Below are positions 1 through 9,178 of a DNA stretch of 64,000 bases, piece after piece; positions within the stretch are counted from its first letter, which is position 1; each line of letters opens with the position of its first letter. The stretch is taken from positions 620,001 to 684,000 of the forward strand of contig NZ_JAPIVQ010000001.1 in assembly GCF_026239675.1 (NCBI RefSeq). The letters are read 5' to 3'. The DNA comes from Pedobacter sp. PLR (GTDB taxonomy: Bacteria; Bacteroidota; Bacteroidia; Sphingobacteriales; Sphingobacteriaceae). Below the pieces are notes generated by a model. It made no database searches. It was not told where the DNA came from and saw only the letters and a program-made list of their open reading frames with translations. Made by a program: the position numbers and the translations under genes.

Positions 1-78
1 TATATTAGAATTCCAAATTACGACCTCCCAAAGGGAGAGCGTAAGCATTCACCTTTACCAATATTTTATCATGAATGA
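1..78 (+). CDS. C-terminal end of an unknown protein (5' truncated)
   Basis: The frame that is open from base 1 encodes 25 residues ending in PLPIFYHE and stops at TGA 76-78. The stop overlaps the start of the next gene within ATGAATGA, an arrangement typical of translationally coupled genes. No family can be named from so short a tail. The alternative frame, in phase with the next gene, is also open to base 1, so this call rests only on the overlap and the protein-like composition. Confidence 0.35.
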   Translation, partial: YIRIPNYDLPKGERKHSPLPIFYHE

Positions 79-454
79 ATACGCAGACAAATCAAAAGAA
101 AATAACACCAGCCTGCCTGATCAGCTAAAATCAGGCATTGAAGCACTCTCGGGCATTAGTATCGATGATGTGAAGGTCCACTATAATTCTGATAAGCCTG
201 CGCAATTACTAGCCCGTGTTTTTGCGCAAGGGACAGAGATCCATTTAGCATCCGGGCAAGAAAAAGATTTACCTCATGAAGCATGGCATATTGTGCAACA
301 GCAGCAAGGAAGGATCAAAGCCACAAAAAACATTTCTGGAACTCAAATCAATAATAACCCGAACTTAGAAAAAGAAGCTGATGATATGGGAGCCAAAGCC
401 TCCTTTTTTGCCCGTAATTTGAAGGGGGGAAATTTGAAAGCGAAATTGAAGTGA
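71..454 (+). CDS. DUF4157 (eCIS core domain) protein with HExxH motif
   Basis: This 127-residue protein is almost entirely one DUF4157 domain. Visible hallmarks are the VHYNSDKPAQL segment near residue 36, the AQGTEIHLA segment near 52, and a zinc-protease-like HEAWH at 69-73 followed by IVQQ. A downstream NLEKEAD near 98-104 could supply a third metal ligand. The domain often occurs at the N terminus of larger toxins or effectors associated with contractile injection systems, but here it stands alone with only a short basic tail (GGNLKAKLK). There is no signal peptide. Its ATG overlaps the stop of the gene before it. Whether it is a protease, an effector or a degenerate fragment cannot be told from the sequence. 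Confidence 0.75.
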   Translation: MNEYADKSKENNTSLPDQLKSGIEALSGISIDDVKVHYNSDKPAQLLARVFAQGTEIHLASGQEKDLPHEAWHIVQQQQGRIKATKNISGTQINNNPNLEKEADDMGAKASFFARNLKGGNLKAKLK

Positions 455-509
455 TAAAATCATAATAGCACCTGATCCATAATTAAAATAACCCATCAAA
501 ACCATATTA

Positions 510-1283
510 TTAAGACAAATTCTTATTAATCTTTGCCGAAGCTGCTAAAAGATCAGCTACGATTTTCTTTTCTTCTGCCAGCTGAAACCGGTATTCAGGC
601 ATGTACAAAGCTAAGCTCGCCAACACCTTTTCATTGGCATATAACGCTACTGCAAACCCAACAATATTTCCTGCAGTTACTTGTTTAGCATACCCTCTGG
701 ATCTGATTTCCTGAAGATGCGCTCTCAAAGATTTTTCATTCTTAGCCTCATCCCATTCTCCTTTAATGGGCAGGCCATATTTTACAATAAAAGCATCCAA
801 TTCCGGATCGGGCAACATTGCAATTAACAGTCTCCCCGAAGCAGTATCATAAGCCCTCTTCTCTTTTGAAGTGACTACCTGCACATTATTGGTTCCGGTT
901 ATCCTCACTATGGCTGAACGCGTATCTTTTACCAGGATAGAAAGCAGCGAATTTTCATTGTAAATCGCTGTTAATTCCTCCATCTCACTTTTAGCTGCTC
1001 TGACCAGGTCTTTCTGGTAACCTTCATTACCAGTTAACAGATAAGCCTGAGAGCCCAGGCAATAGCCCTTCTTATCAATTTTCTCTACATACTTCCTCGA
1101 AACCAATGTTTTTAATATGTTGGCACATGTACCGGCATTCAGATTAAAATGCGAGGCAATTACACTTAAAGGTTTCGGTTCGTCAGGCTCTACAGAAATG
1201 TATTCAAGGAGATCCAAAGCCCTGTTTATTACCTGAATCATATATGGGTATTTATAATTTTTTAAAGATACGCTTAATTTCAC
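510..1283 (-). CDS. IclR family transcriptional regulator
   Basis: The protein has an N-terminal winged helix (about residues 15-75, with the recognition region LSVIASHFNLNAGTCANILKTL) and a C-terminal IclR ligand-binding domain (about 90-255). The start could be residue 15 (ATG at 1241, MIQVINRALDLLEYI), which matches the usual family N terminus better than the longer form. It is the last gene of the minus-strand carbohydrate locus, 35 bases after the GH127-type gene. IclR proteins such as KdgR respond to sugar-acid catabolites, so local control by a uronate or deoxy-ketogluconate intermediate is a reasonable inference, not something the sequence shows. Confidence 0.85.
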   Translation of the reverse strand: MKLSVSLKNYKYPYMIQVINRALDLLEYISVEPDEPKPLSVIASHFNLNAGTCANILKTLVSRKYVEKIDKKGYCLGSQAYLLTGNEGYQKDLVRAAKSEMEELTAIYNENSLLSILVKDTRSAIVRITGTNNVQVVTSKEKRAYDTASGRLLIAMLPDPELDAFIVKYGLPIKGEWDEAKNEKSLRAHLQEIRSRGYAKQVTAGNIVGFAVALYANEKVLASLALYMPEYRFQLAEEKKIVADLLAASAKINKNLS

Positions 1284-1318
1284 ATTTAGCCACTTAGATT
1301 AAAAGCGATAAACTGGTG

Positions 1319-3271
1319 TCAATAGGATACTACTGATGAGTGGATTTTCTGTGGATTAAATAATTGTGGTGTCCAGACTTTATAAAAGGATTTCACAGCT
1401 CCATTTCCCGCAGAAGCATAATCACATAAGGTTATGTTTATAGTCCCGCCAGGTTTTTCAGTATAAGATTCGGGAATAAAACGCGCACTAAAACTCATGA
1501 AATATTCCTCCGGTTTAGCCACGTGTCTGATCAATTCTATGTAACCATCTTTGTCGACCATCGGTTTTACAACTGCTTCAAGCCCCATGCCTTCAAACCT
1601 GGAATCTCTGGCCAAAACAATAGGCCCTCTCATAATGGCCGTACTTTGAACTTTAGTCCCCGTTTCTACAACCCGGCCACGCATGTCTAAGTTTAAGCTG
1701 ATCAGGTCCCCCGACTTCCACATCCGTTTAACCGGAACAGCTCTTCCAGGAACCAGATTATCCAATTCCACTCCGTTTACACTAATTTTTGTTTGCCTGC
1801 TCCATTCAGGGACCCGCAAATACATCGTAAACTCCTCTACTTTAGCTAATTTCAGCGACAGCTGTATATCTCCTGATTGTGGGTAATCTGTGTTTTGTAT
1901 AATTGAAATTTTTTGACCCTTCGGACTATTCGCAAGATATTCACCCCCGGCAAAATGATTAACCTGTAAACCATCACTTCTTTCCATCACCAGGTGTTGC
2001 GGAAAATTGAATAAACCACGTGGGCCACTGGCATCACAACAATTTAGTCCCATTCCACATTGCTCATTTCCTGGCAACCGCTGCCCGTTTAAAGGCGTAT
2101 ACTTTGCCCATACAGCTCCATTAGCGCTCATAGCCGCCAGTAAAGCATTGTAATAAACCACCTCCGCTTCATCAGCGTATTTACTTTCTCCTGTAAGTCT
2201 CAGCAACTGATTAGTTAACTTTAGCCAGGTTACAGCAACACAGGTTTCCTGGTAATGATGAACCGGTAAATGCTGATGCTCCTTACCATTAAACCACATT
2301 TCTGTCGATGCGCCAGAGCCGGCAATATTGATTTCTGTATTGCGAATATTTGTCCAGACATCTTCAACCGCCTGTTTATACTTAACATTCCCTGTTAAAC
2401 GATAAAGCTCCAGTAAGCCCTCATAGCAAGACATCATTTCATAAGCCTTTTGCCCTTGCTCTGCACTGTACCAATTCTTCGGCTTCGGAAAGCGCTCACT
2501 TACATTCACTTTAGCCTTACTCAATAATTGCGGTCCTTCGGGAATCTCCCATTGTCTCACAATCTCTTCCGCAAAATCAAGATATTTCTTCTTGCCAGTG
2601 TATTTGTACAACAAACAAATGGGTTCCAGTACCGATGAAGCCGCCATCCCTTTATAGTTGCCTTTAGTAACAATAATCCTGTCCTGCTGCTTTAAATCGT
2701 TAAGCAGATTATCAGCGACACCCATTGCGCCGGTTAACATGCTATTGTCTTTTGTAAGCTCATAATAAGCGAGCAAGCCCAACATGCTATATTTCCTTCC
2801 CCAGATATCCCAGCGCTGCAAACGATTTGCCGCAGCATAATTTCCAATATAACCGTCGGGTGTCTGAGTAGACAGCAAATCATTAGCGGCAGCATCAAGT
2901 ACTTTTTTTAACCGGGCGTCCGGATGATACTGGTAAGCGAGTACAGCAGATGTAAACCATTTCCCCCAGAACTCGCTTTGCCAGTATAAAGTCTCCGTCC
3001 TGTTTTCAGCTTTGAAAGGTTCAATAAGCCGGCCTACATCCTGTGTCAGGATCCGGTTATTTAAGGACCCCTCCAGTTTCCCCGCCAGGTAACCATCCAG
3101 TCGCAGCGACAACACAGGCATCAAAACATCATCCACAACGGGTTTCACGCTGCTTTGGGCTAATGTAGATAACTGTAAGCCTGCATTTAGTATTAAGAAG
3201 ATGCAAAGCACTTTTTTTAGTAAAACTACTGCAGCCTGCCCATGGAAGTCCCCTGTATTGTACGTTTTCAT
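1319..3271 (-). CDS. GH127-type glycoside hydrolase (DUF1680 family)
   Basis: A 650-residue secreted enzyme with a signal peptide (about residues 17-38, ending LSTLAQS). The all-alpha catalytic barrel carries the family's metal and nucleophile cluster: QETC (E342, C344) and NCC (C411, C412), equivalent to the Glu/Cys zinc ligands and nucleophilic cysteine of the beta-L-arabinofuranosidase HypBA1. E324 is a candidate acid/base. The C-terminal part is beta-rich. Known family activities include removal of beta-L-arabinofuranose and, for RG-II enzymes, aceric acid. The gene follows the RraA-family gene with one base between them, so it belongs to the same transcript. The exact substrate is unknown. 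Confidence 0.85.
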   Translation of the reverse strand: MKTYNTGDFHGQAAVVLLKKVLCIFLILNAGLQLSTLAQSSVKPVVDDVLMPVLSLRLDGYLAGKLEGSLNNRILTQDVGRLIEPFKAENRTETLYWQSEFWGKWFTSAVLAYQYHPDARLKKVLDAAANDLLSTQTPDGYIGNYAAANRLQRWDIWGRKYSMLGLLAYYELTKDNSMLTGAMGVADNLLNDLKQQDRIIVTKGNYKGMAASSVLEPICLLYKYTGKKKYLDFAEEIVRQWEIPEGPQLLSKAKVNVSERFPKPKNWYSAEQGQKAYEMMSCYEGLLELYRLTGNVKYKQAVEDVWTNIRNTEINIAGSGASTEMWFNGKEHQHLPVHHYQETCVAVTWLKLTNQLLRLTGESKYADEAEVVYYNALLAAMSANGAVWAKYTPLNGQRLPGNEQCGMGLNCCDASGPRGLFNFPQHLVMERSDGLQVNHFAGGEYLANSPKGQKISIIQNTDYPQSGDIQLSLKLAKVEEFTMYLRVPEWSRQTKISVNGVELDNLVPGRAVPVKRMWKSGDLISLNLDMRGRVVETGTKVQSTAIMRGPIVLARDSRFEGMGLEAVVKPMVDKDGYIELIRHVAKPEEYFMSFSARFIPESYTEKPGGTINITLCDYASAGNGAVKSFYKVWTPQLFNPQKIHSSVVSY

Positions 3272-3272
3272 A

Positions 3273-4016
3273 TTAAAAATACCCGCCTTTTTTGGTGATT
3301 TCCTGGATAGACTGCCCTTCTCTTACCCATCCGAATATTTGCTTTTCATTTTCTATGATCTCTTCGGCACGCAGCAATACATCATAAGCAAGTGCTCTCG
3401 GAACAACCAATACGCCATCTATATCACCCATTACCACGTCGCCAGGTTTAATCGTTACTGAGCCGATTTGCAGTGTGACCTGATAATGTGTGATCAGACA
3501 GCGTCCCAGGCTTCCGTTAGATATGCGGTATTTATAAAATACCGGAAAATCAGCCTCAAGGATCTGGTGGGTGTCACGGATTCCGCCATCAATGCAAGCC
3601 GCTTTTACCTTCTTACCTTTAGCGGTTGCCGTCATTACACCACCCCATAGCGTTGCATTCTCATCTTTAGTAGTATCCCATACCACAAAGGAATCCTCAT
3701 GCATTGCATCCAGCATTTGTATCCTGAATTCCATTTCACCCTGGATCATCGCATTGGGTGCACTTTTTACGGTAAAAGCAATACCAGCAATCGTACGGTA
3801 TTCTCTTAATGGTACCAGATGACCCGGTAATGCCTGATTAATAAGACAAAACTCCCTTAAAACATCATTTATCGCACCAGTATACAGCTGCTCATAACGA
3901 TGTAATAATTCCTTTTCTGGAATGGGAAAATCTGCATCTGATTTACCTTCTCTGGTCTCGATCAATTTTTCTAAATTCATCATGCCCACTTCTTTTTTGT
4001 ACTGATCTGTGCTCAT
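3273..4016 (-). CDS. RraA family protein, probable class II pyruvate aldolase-like enzyme
   Basis: A 247-residue cytoplasmic protein of the RraA/HMG-aldolase fold. It has the CIDGGIRDT motif, with the Arg-Asp pair (R147, D148) used by 4-hydroxy-4-methyl-2-oxoglutarate/CHA aldolases to bind the pyruvoyl group and metal, and the GDIDGVLVVP motif near residue 197. Retention of RD argues for an enzyme rather than a pure RNase E inhibitor. It lies between the MFS transporter and the GH127-type gene in a locus that also has UxuA but no visible KDG kinase or KDPG aldolase. Cleavage of a 2-keto-3-deoxy sugar acid is therefore an attractive inference. The start may be internal (M12 or M13). Confidence 0.8.
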   Translation of the reverse strand: MSTDQYKKEVGMMNLEKLIETREGKSDADFPIPEKELLHRYEQLYTGAINDVLREFCLINQALPGHLVPLREYRTIAGIAFTVKSAPNAMIQGEMEFRIQMLDAMHEDSFVVWDTTKDENATLWGGVMTATAKGKKVKAACIDGGIRDTHQILEADFPVFYKYRISNGSLGRCLITHYQVTLQIGSVTIKPGDVVMGDIDGVLVVPRALAYDVLLRAEEIIENEKQIFGWVREGQSIQEITKKGGYF

Positions 4017-4059
4017 TTTACATTAATTATTATATGAATACCTTGTTAATTATCAATTG

Positions 4060-5313
4060 TTAGCTTTCATGTGCCATAGCTTTTTGTCGGTCTGTTTTAA
4101 AGAAAAACACAACAGCGGTGAATAGAAAAACTGCGCCGAGAAAATAGCTCACCCATAACCAGGATAAACCCAGCGACAAACCCAGTGTAGGCTTAAGAAC
4201 ACCTAAAAGTAGCGGTGCAAAGGCTCCAACCAAAAAAGCACACATCAGCATAAAACCTGATGATGATGACCTGATAGCCGGCTTGACCACTTCATACAAG
4301 GAAGCGAAAATATTAGAGTCATAAATGCCTCTGAACACGCCAAAAAAGAATAAAGCGATGTAAGTAGTCAATGTTGTGTTACCCATACCGATCCAATAAA
4401 TAAACGGAACTGCCGCCAGCATGGCCACAGCCTGTACAACCAGACGATTGCCCGGGTTTATCAGGGAAAGTTTGTCTGATACCAGCCCACCGATCAATAC
4501 GCCTATAAAAGCACCGGCATGGTGATAAAACATGGAAGAGAAACCTGCGTCTGCAAGAGATAAGTGAAATTTTTCCACCAATAGTGAAGGCATCCAGGTC
4601 AGGTACGCCACATTCACAAAAACCATACAGGCAAATGCAGCGGTAAGTAATACCACGGAAGGGTTTTTAGCCATTATTTTCGCAGATTCGACTATATTAA
4701 CTTTCTCTATTGCCTGGGCTGGAATATCCTTTCTTAATTTAAAAAAAGCGATAACAGCCACTAAAATCCCAAAGCCACCGAATAAATAAAATGAGTTACG
4801 CCAGCCATAATGCTGACCAATATATCCGGCTATTAAACCACTTAAAATTATGCCAAAGTAGACTGCACTCTGATGAATTGAAAGCGCCAGCGACCGTCTT
4901 TTTTGGTGTTCTTCACTAATCAGCGCATTGGCGGCAGGTGCATAAAAAGCTTCACCACCACCGGTTGCGATCCCTCTGAATAAAACAAACTGGGCTACAG
5001 TAGTACTGATGCCGGTTAATAATGTGGATACACTCCAGAACAAAAGACTAAACACGATGATATTTTTACGTACCAACCGGTCTCCGACAAAGCCGGCTAT
5101 AGGTACAAACAAACCATAAGTCCACACCAATGATGAAGCGATCAGTCCAAGCTGTGCGTCACTTAAACCTAAATCAGATTTTATTAAAGGTAACACTACA
5201 CTGAATATCTGCCGGTCTGCCGAATTCAGGAAAAACGCAAGCCATAATAGCGTCAGCATCATCCACTTATAATTCCTTGATTCGGTTAGCGGATTGGCTA
5301 TTTGATTGTCCAT
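4060..5313 (-). CDS. MFS transporter, ACS (hexuronate/organic anion) type
   Basis: A 417-residue inner-membrane protein with about twelve hydrophobic segments. It shows the MFS motif after TM2 (GFVGDRLVRKN, near residue 77) and a central cytoplasmic loop. The layout resembles the anion:cation symporter family that includes ExuT-type hexuronate carriers. Within this operon (22 bases after the GH2 gene and 43 before the RraA-family gene) it most likely brings a released uronate or small oligosaccharide into the cytoplasm. The transported compound is inferred from the neighbours and not from residues. Confidence 0.85.
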   Translation of the reverse strand: MDNQIANPLTESRNYKWMMLTLLWLAFFLNSADRQIFSVVLPLIKSDLGLSDAQLGLIASSLVWTYGLFVPIAGFVGDRLVRKNIIVFSLLFWSVSTLLTGISTTVAQFVLFRGIATGGGEAFYAPAANALISEEHQKRRSLALSIHQSAVYFGIILSGLIAGYIGQHYGWRNSFYLFGGFGILVAVIAFFKLRKDIPAQAIEKVNIVESAKIMAKNPSVVLLTAAFACMVFVNVAYLTWMPSLLVEKFHLSLADAGFSSMFYHHAGAFIGVLIGGLVSDKLSLINPGNRLVVQAVAMLAAVPFIYWIGMGNTTLTTYIALFFFGVFRGIYDSNIFASLYEVVKPAIRSSSSGFMLMCAFLVGAFAPLLLGVLKPTLGLSLGLSWLWVSYFLGAVFLFTAVVFFFKTDRQKAMAHES

Positions 5314-5334
5314 ATTGAGATTGAAGCTTAATTA

Positions 5335-8184
5335 TTAAAGTTTAACGTTCACAACTTTTGCATTCCATGCATGGGCAGTCAATACCGCCTTATCCTTTCC
5401 TTCACGCCAGTTTACCGTCATCGTTATTTCTTTCGTTTCACCTGGCTGTAACCATACATAGTTATCACTTGCATAAAAAGCTCTCTTTACACCACTGATA
5501 TCTATTTTAGTCATAAACGCAGGTGTTGTACCTTCATTTTTAACCAGCATCGTAATTTCACTCTCGTCTTCAGCAACGACTTCATTGTGTTTTACTTTTA
5601 AAGAGAGCGTTGTATTTGTCTTCGCAACGGTTGGTTTCAACCATGGACCTTTATCCAAGGTAATCCAGGGTATAGGTTCATTAACATATTGATCATGGAA
5701 AGTTTTATCTTCCATTTTTGTCAGGCATCTCGGATAATAATAGGCGCTGGAAACAACCTTGCCAGCTTTGTCCCTCAACTCAGTTAAAATAAACAGGTAC
5801 TTATCCTTATAATCAGCGGGAATAGCAAAACTGCCAAATGAGCCTCTGTTAACTGATGGTCCTCCCGCAATATTTACAGGCAATGTTTTTTTAGATAACT
5901 GTTTAAAACTATCATCATAGACAGTAACCGTAGCTTTATAGCCCTGATTGATGGCAAACAATGAATTGGTAATCTGCACATCCAGGCTCATACTTTCCCC
6001 CGGAGCCCAGATTAACCGTTCTATATCCAATGCAATATGAGTCGGTTCATACGTTCTTTTCAGAAAATAATAGGGTGCACCAGCCTGCCCAAACCAGTCC
6101 ATCATCTGTATGGCAATCGCCGTCCAGTGTCTTCTGAAGACCCATGGCATGATTCCGGTTGTTACCGGATAGCTGCCCTGTACCTTTTCTGAAAGTACCT
6201 GATAAAATTCGCCGGCACCAATCTGAGTAGCTTCCGATATGGACTCCAGTGTAGGATCGCTCATATCGTCTATATGCGATGCACGGCTTAGCATACGTGG
6301 CACACGACTCGGTTTATACTCTGTAAAATGGTGTATAAATTCAGGATGCGAGGGGCCGAATTTCTTGTCCCACATCGTTCCCAGGTTAACAAATTCTTTC
6401 TGGTCTACCACTTCTCTGAATAAGCTTGCTTCAGGCATGCTGTGCATTCCCGTTTCAGAGATCCAGGCTTCTTTACCATAGCTGCGTCTGTACCAGGATG
6501 GGTCCATATCAGGGTAAGTATGGATACTGCCTCCATCCGGGGTAGTACGCACAAACATGCGACTGCCATCGAAAGTTTTGATATTTCGTTCCCAGATGCC
6601 CATGGTTGCGGCGTTACCTAAGGAGTATGCGTTAAATTCATTTCCTCCACACCAGATAACCAATGAAGGATTGTTGCGGATCCGGCAAATGTTATGCACT
6701 ACCTGGGCCTCCCAAATATCCTGAGGATAGTCGGGTGTATCCTGGTTTCCGATAGGAAAATCCTGCCATACCATAATACCGAGCTCATTACACAACTTGT
6801 AAAAAATATCAGTCTCAATTAAGCCACCGCCCCATATTCTGACCAGCTGTACGCCCATTTTTTTTGCGGCAGTCAATGTCCACCGATAACGTTTTTCAGA
6901 GGCATCCAGTAACACATCCTGTGGGACAAAGTTCATTCCCTTCACAAATATTTTCTTACCGTTTACTACAAACTGCCAGTTTTCAAAACGATCTCCTGTA
7001 CGTGGACCCGCACTCGCAATGCGTTCTATTACCCGGATCCCAAAGTCAAAAGCAATTTTATCCACTACTTTACCAGACCTGATCAGCGACACTTTTACCT
7101 GGTATAAATTAGGATTACCTAATCCTGTTGGGTTCCAAAGTCTGGGCGCAGGCAGGTCAATATCTTCTTCAATCCAGTTTCGCCCCTCATAGGCATCTAC
7201 AGAAATAAGCCTGGTAAATACTTTCTGATTGCCTGAATAAAAGGCTACATCCAGTTTAAGATCCTCTTTGGACGGGATAAATCCCATCCCCTTTTCATTC
7301 GGATGACGCAACTGCGCATTTTTCCAGGGATGCAAAGTTTGCCGCAGGGAATTATTGTTCACAAACAGTTCTGTTGACAAATGAAGCTTCGCGACATTAC
7401 CTGTAACAGATTTGGTCACCAGGAATGGTCTTTCAATGTGAACTTTGGGTACAATCTCCAACCTGATGCCCTGCCATATACCCATTGAAAAAAAGCTTTC
7501 GCCGCCAAGGCCTCCGGATATGGTCCATGGCTTAATGATCCTGCCACTATTCCATGGGTCATAACCTTTACGTTTGCTCATGTCTTTCGCATTGTTACTA
7601 TCCAGGGGTATCTTATCGAAATCTGTCGCTTTATTTCCCCAGTTTCCGGCACGCAGCTCCACTATAATTTCATTTTCGGAACCATAATTTACAAAGTCGC
7701 TGATGTCGGCATTTGGTCCGCCAAACATCCCTTCATGTACTCCTACAAGTTTCTGATTAACCCAAATCCTCGTGAAGTAATCAGCACCATCAAAACATAG
7801 GAAATTGTAATTTCCTTTTGCTGTCAGCGGCAGGTTAAACCTTTTTTTATAATACCATACCTTTTCGTCAGTGAATTTATAGAAATCCGCATTTTTATTA
7901 TAATACGGGTGAGGAAACTTTCCTGCTTTGTACAATGACCATTGAATGGAATTGGGCACTGTTGTTTCAAATGCATCCTTTTTTTTAGCCAGGTCTTTCA
8001 GATCGGTAACCTGCTTATCCATATAGGATAATTCCCATTTGCCTGATAAATCAATATGCTGCGCATCAGTTCTGGCCTGGATATACCAGGGTTGCCAGAG
8101 GTCCTGGGATTTAACCAGTCCAACGTTCATTATCAACTGGACAAACAATATCCAAACGTATATCTTTTTAAATTCCATGTTCAT
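5335..8184 (-). CDS. Glycoside hydrolase family 2 protein
   Basis: A 949-residue secreted enzyme with a signal peptide (about residues 7-26). Order of domains: a jelly-roll sugar-binding domain (about 45-250, containing FDGADYFTRIWVNQ), an immunoglobulin-like domain, and a TIM-barrel starting near 410. The acid/base is in WCGGNEFN (N515, E516) and the likely nucleophile is E577 in WISETG. Further C-terminal beta domains follow. Architecture and NE context are closest to exo-beta-glucosaminidase/beta-mannosidase-like GH2 members, but family 2 also contains beta-glucuronidases and beta-galactosidases, so specificity is open. Its start overlaps the end of uxuA by 17 bases, which implies coupled translation. 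Confidence 0.85.
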   Translation of the reverse strand: MNMEFKKIYVWILFVQLIMNVGLVKSQDLWQPWYIQARTDAQHIDLSGKWELSYMDKQVTDLKDLAKKKDAFETTVPNSIQWSLYKAGKFPHPYYNKNADFYKFTDEKVWYYKKRFNLPLTAKGNYNFLCFDGADYFTRIWVNQKLVGVHEGMFGGPNADISDFVNYGSENEIIVELRAGNWGNKATDFDKIPLDSNNAKDMSKRKGYDPWNSGRIIKPWTISGGLGGESFFSMGIWQGIRLEIVPKVHIERPFLVTKSVTGNVAKLHLSTELFVNNNSLRQTLHPWKNAQLRHPNEKGMGFIPSKEDLKLDVAFYSGNQKVFTRLISVDAYEGRNWIEEDIDLPAPRLWNPTGLGNPNLYQVKVSLIRSGKVVDKIAFDFGIRVIERIASAGPRTGDRFENWQFVVNGKKIFVKGMNFVPQDVLLDASEKRYRWTLTAAKKMGVQLVRIWGGGLIETDIFYKLCNELGIMVWQDFPIGNQDTPDYPQDIWEAQVVHNICRIRNNPSLVIWCGGNEFNAYSLGNAATMGIWERNIKTFDGSRMFVRTTPDGGSIHTYPDMDPSWYRRSYGKEAWISETGMHSMPEASLFREVVDQKEFVNLGTMWDKKFGPSHPEFIHHFTEYKPSRVPRMLSRASHIDDMSDPTLESISEATQIGAGEFYQVLSEKVQGSYPVTTGIMPWVFRRHWTAIAIQMMDWFGQAGAPYYFLKRTYEPTHIALDIERLIWAPGESMSLDVQITNSLFAINQGYKATVTVYDDSFKQLSKKTLPVNIAGGPSVNRGSFGSFAIPADYKDKYLFILTELRDKAGKVVSSAYYYPRCLTKMEDKTFHDQYVNEPIPWITLDKGPWLKPTVAKTNTTLSLKVKHNEVVAEDESEITMLVKNEGTTPAFMTKIDISGVKRAFYASDNYVWLQPGETKEITMTVNWREGKDKAVLTAHAWNAKVVNVKL

Positions 8185-9154
8185 CTTTTATTTCCAGTGC
8201 ATCCATGATCCCTTTGATGTAGCCTACACCAAATAAACTCCCATTTATAGTATAACCGTGCTGTGCATTATCATCTCCTGCCATAGATGGTACATGATCG
8301 GAGCGTAAAGGGCCGGTAAATCCGGCATCACGGTAGCCCCTGAACATATCAGGCATATCTGTTGGCCCGTCATCATGAAAGGTTTCTTTAAAATTGTTGC
8401 GATTACCTTCAACATCCCTGATGTGAACAAAGAAGATCTTTTTACGCTGGCCAAACTCGGAGATCAACGCTTTTACATCTTCGCCCATGGTGGTATAAGT
8501 ACCCTGACAAAAGGTTAAGCCATGCGCTTCACTGGCCGACATTGACAATGCCCTGCGGATATCATTTGCGTTCTTAAAAATCCGGCCAATACCTCTTAAT
8601 GGCGAAACCGGGGGATCATCAGGATGCAAGGCCAGTTTTACACCTGCTTTTTCTGCCGCAGGTAAAACCCTTTCCAGGAACCAGGCATAGTTTTCCCAGA
8701 TTTGTTCCTCCGTAACTATCCCCACCTCTGTTAATGATAGCTGCTGTGCAGCCTCTATTTCAAATCCGTTGACCAGTGCGCCGCCTCTTGCGTTAATCCT
8801 GGTATTGGTCCTGAACCAACCAATACCAGCCATAAAATTATAGCAAAGCAGGTGAATACCGAGCTTGCCCATATTTTCAAGCATCTGGCAATAATGCGCT
8901 ATATCCTCCTCCCTCCCGGGTAAACCCAATTTGATCCGGTTCATATCAAACTGATCACCTTCCATGCCGATCAGCTCAAAACCGTTATCCTTAAAAATCT
9001 GTTTAGACGCGGCCAGGGCATCAAAATCCCAGGGGGGCAAGGTGCTGGTTAGTTCGGGCGCAAGTTTGGCTATGGCATATTTAATCCCCATTTGCCTGCT
9101 TAACACCCATTTCTGGTCAGGCTTATTCCCAAAAAACAAAAAAGAGAGTTTCAT
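8168..9154 (-). CDS. uxuA: Mannonate dehydratase
   Basis: Converts D-mannonate to 2-keto-3-deoxy-D-gluconate in glucuronate breakdown; cytoplasmic. The 328-residue protein has the UxuA TIM-barrel and its metal-site residues: HPDD (H177, D179), FCQG (C216), HIRD (H244) and SDH (D286, H287). The N-terminal LSFLFFGNKPDQ and the YNFMAGIGWFRT segment are typical. It is shorter than the E. coli enzyme (about 394 residues) but in the range of Gram-positive and Bacteroidota versions. It sits between the SDR gene (24 bases upstream) and the GH2 gene (overlap of 17 bases). This gene is the firmest evidence that the locus handles a uronic acid. Confidence 0.92.
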   Translation of the reverse strand: MKLSFLFFGNKPDQKWVLSRQMGIKYAIAKLAPELTSTLPPWDFDALAASKQIFKDNGFELIGMEGDQFDMNRIKLGLPGREEDIAHYCQMLENMGKLGIHLLCYNFMAGIGWFRTNTRINARGGALVNGFEIEAAQQLSLTEVGIVTEEQIWENYAWFLERVLPAAEKAGVKLALHPDDPPVSPLRGIGRIFKNANDIRRALSMSASEAHGLTFCQGTYTTMGEDVKALISEFGQRKKIFFVHIRDVEGNRNNFKETFHDDGPTDMPDMFRGYRDAGFTGPLRSDHVPSMAGDDNAQHGYTINGSLFGVGYIKGIMDALEIKDEHGI

Positions 9155-9178
9155 CTATTGATCTATTAATATTGAATT

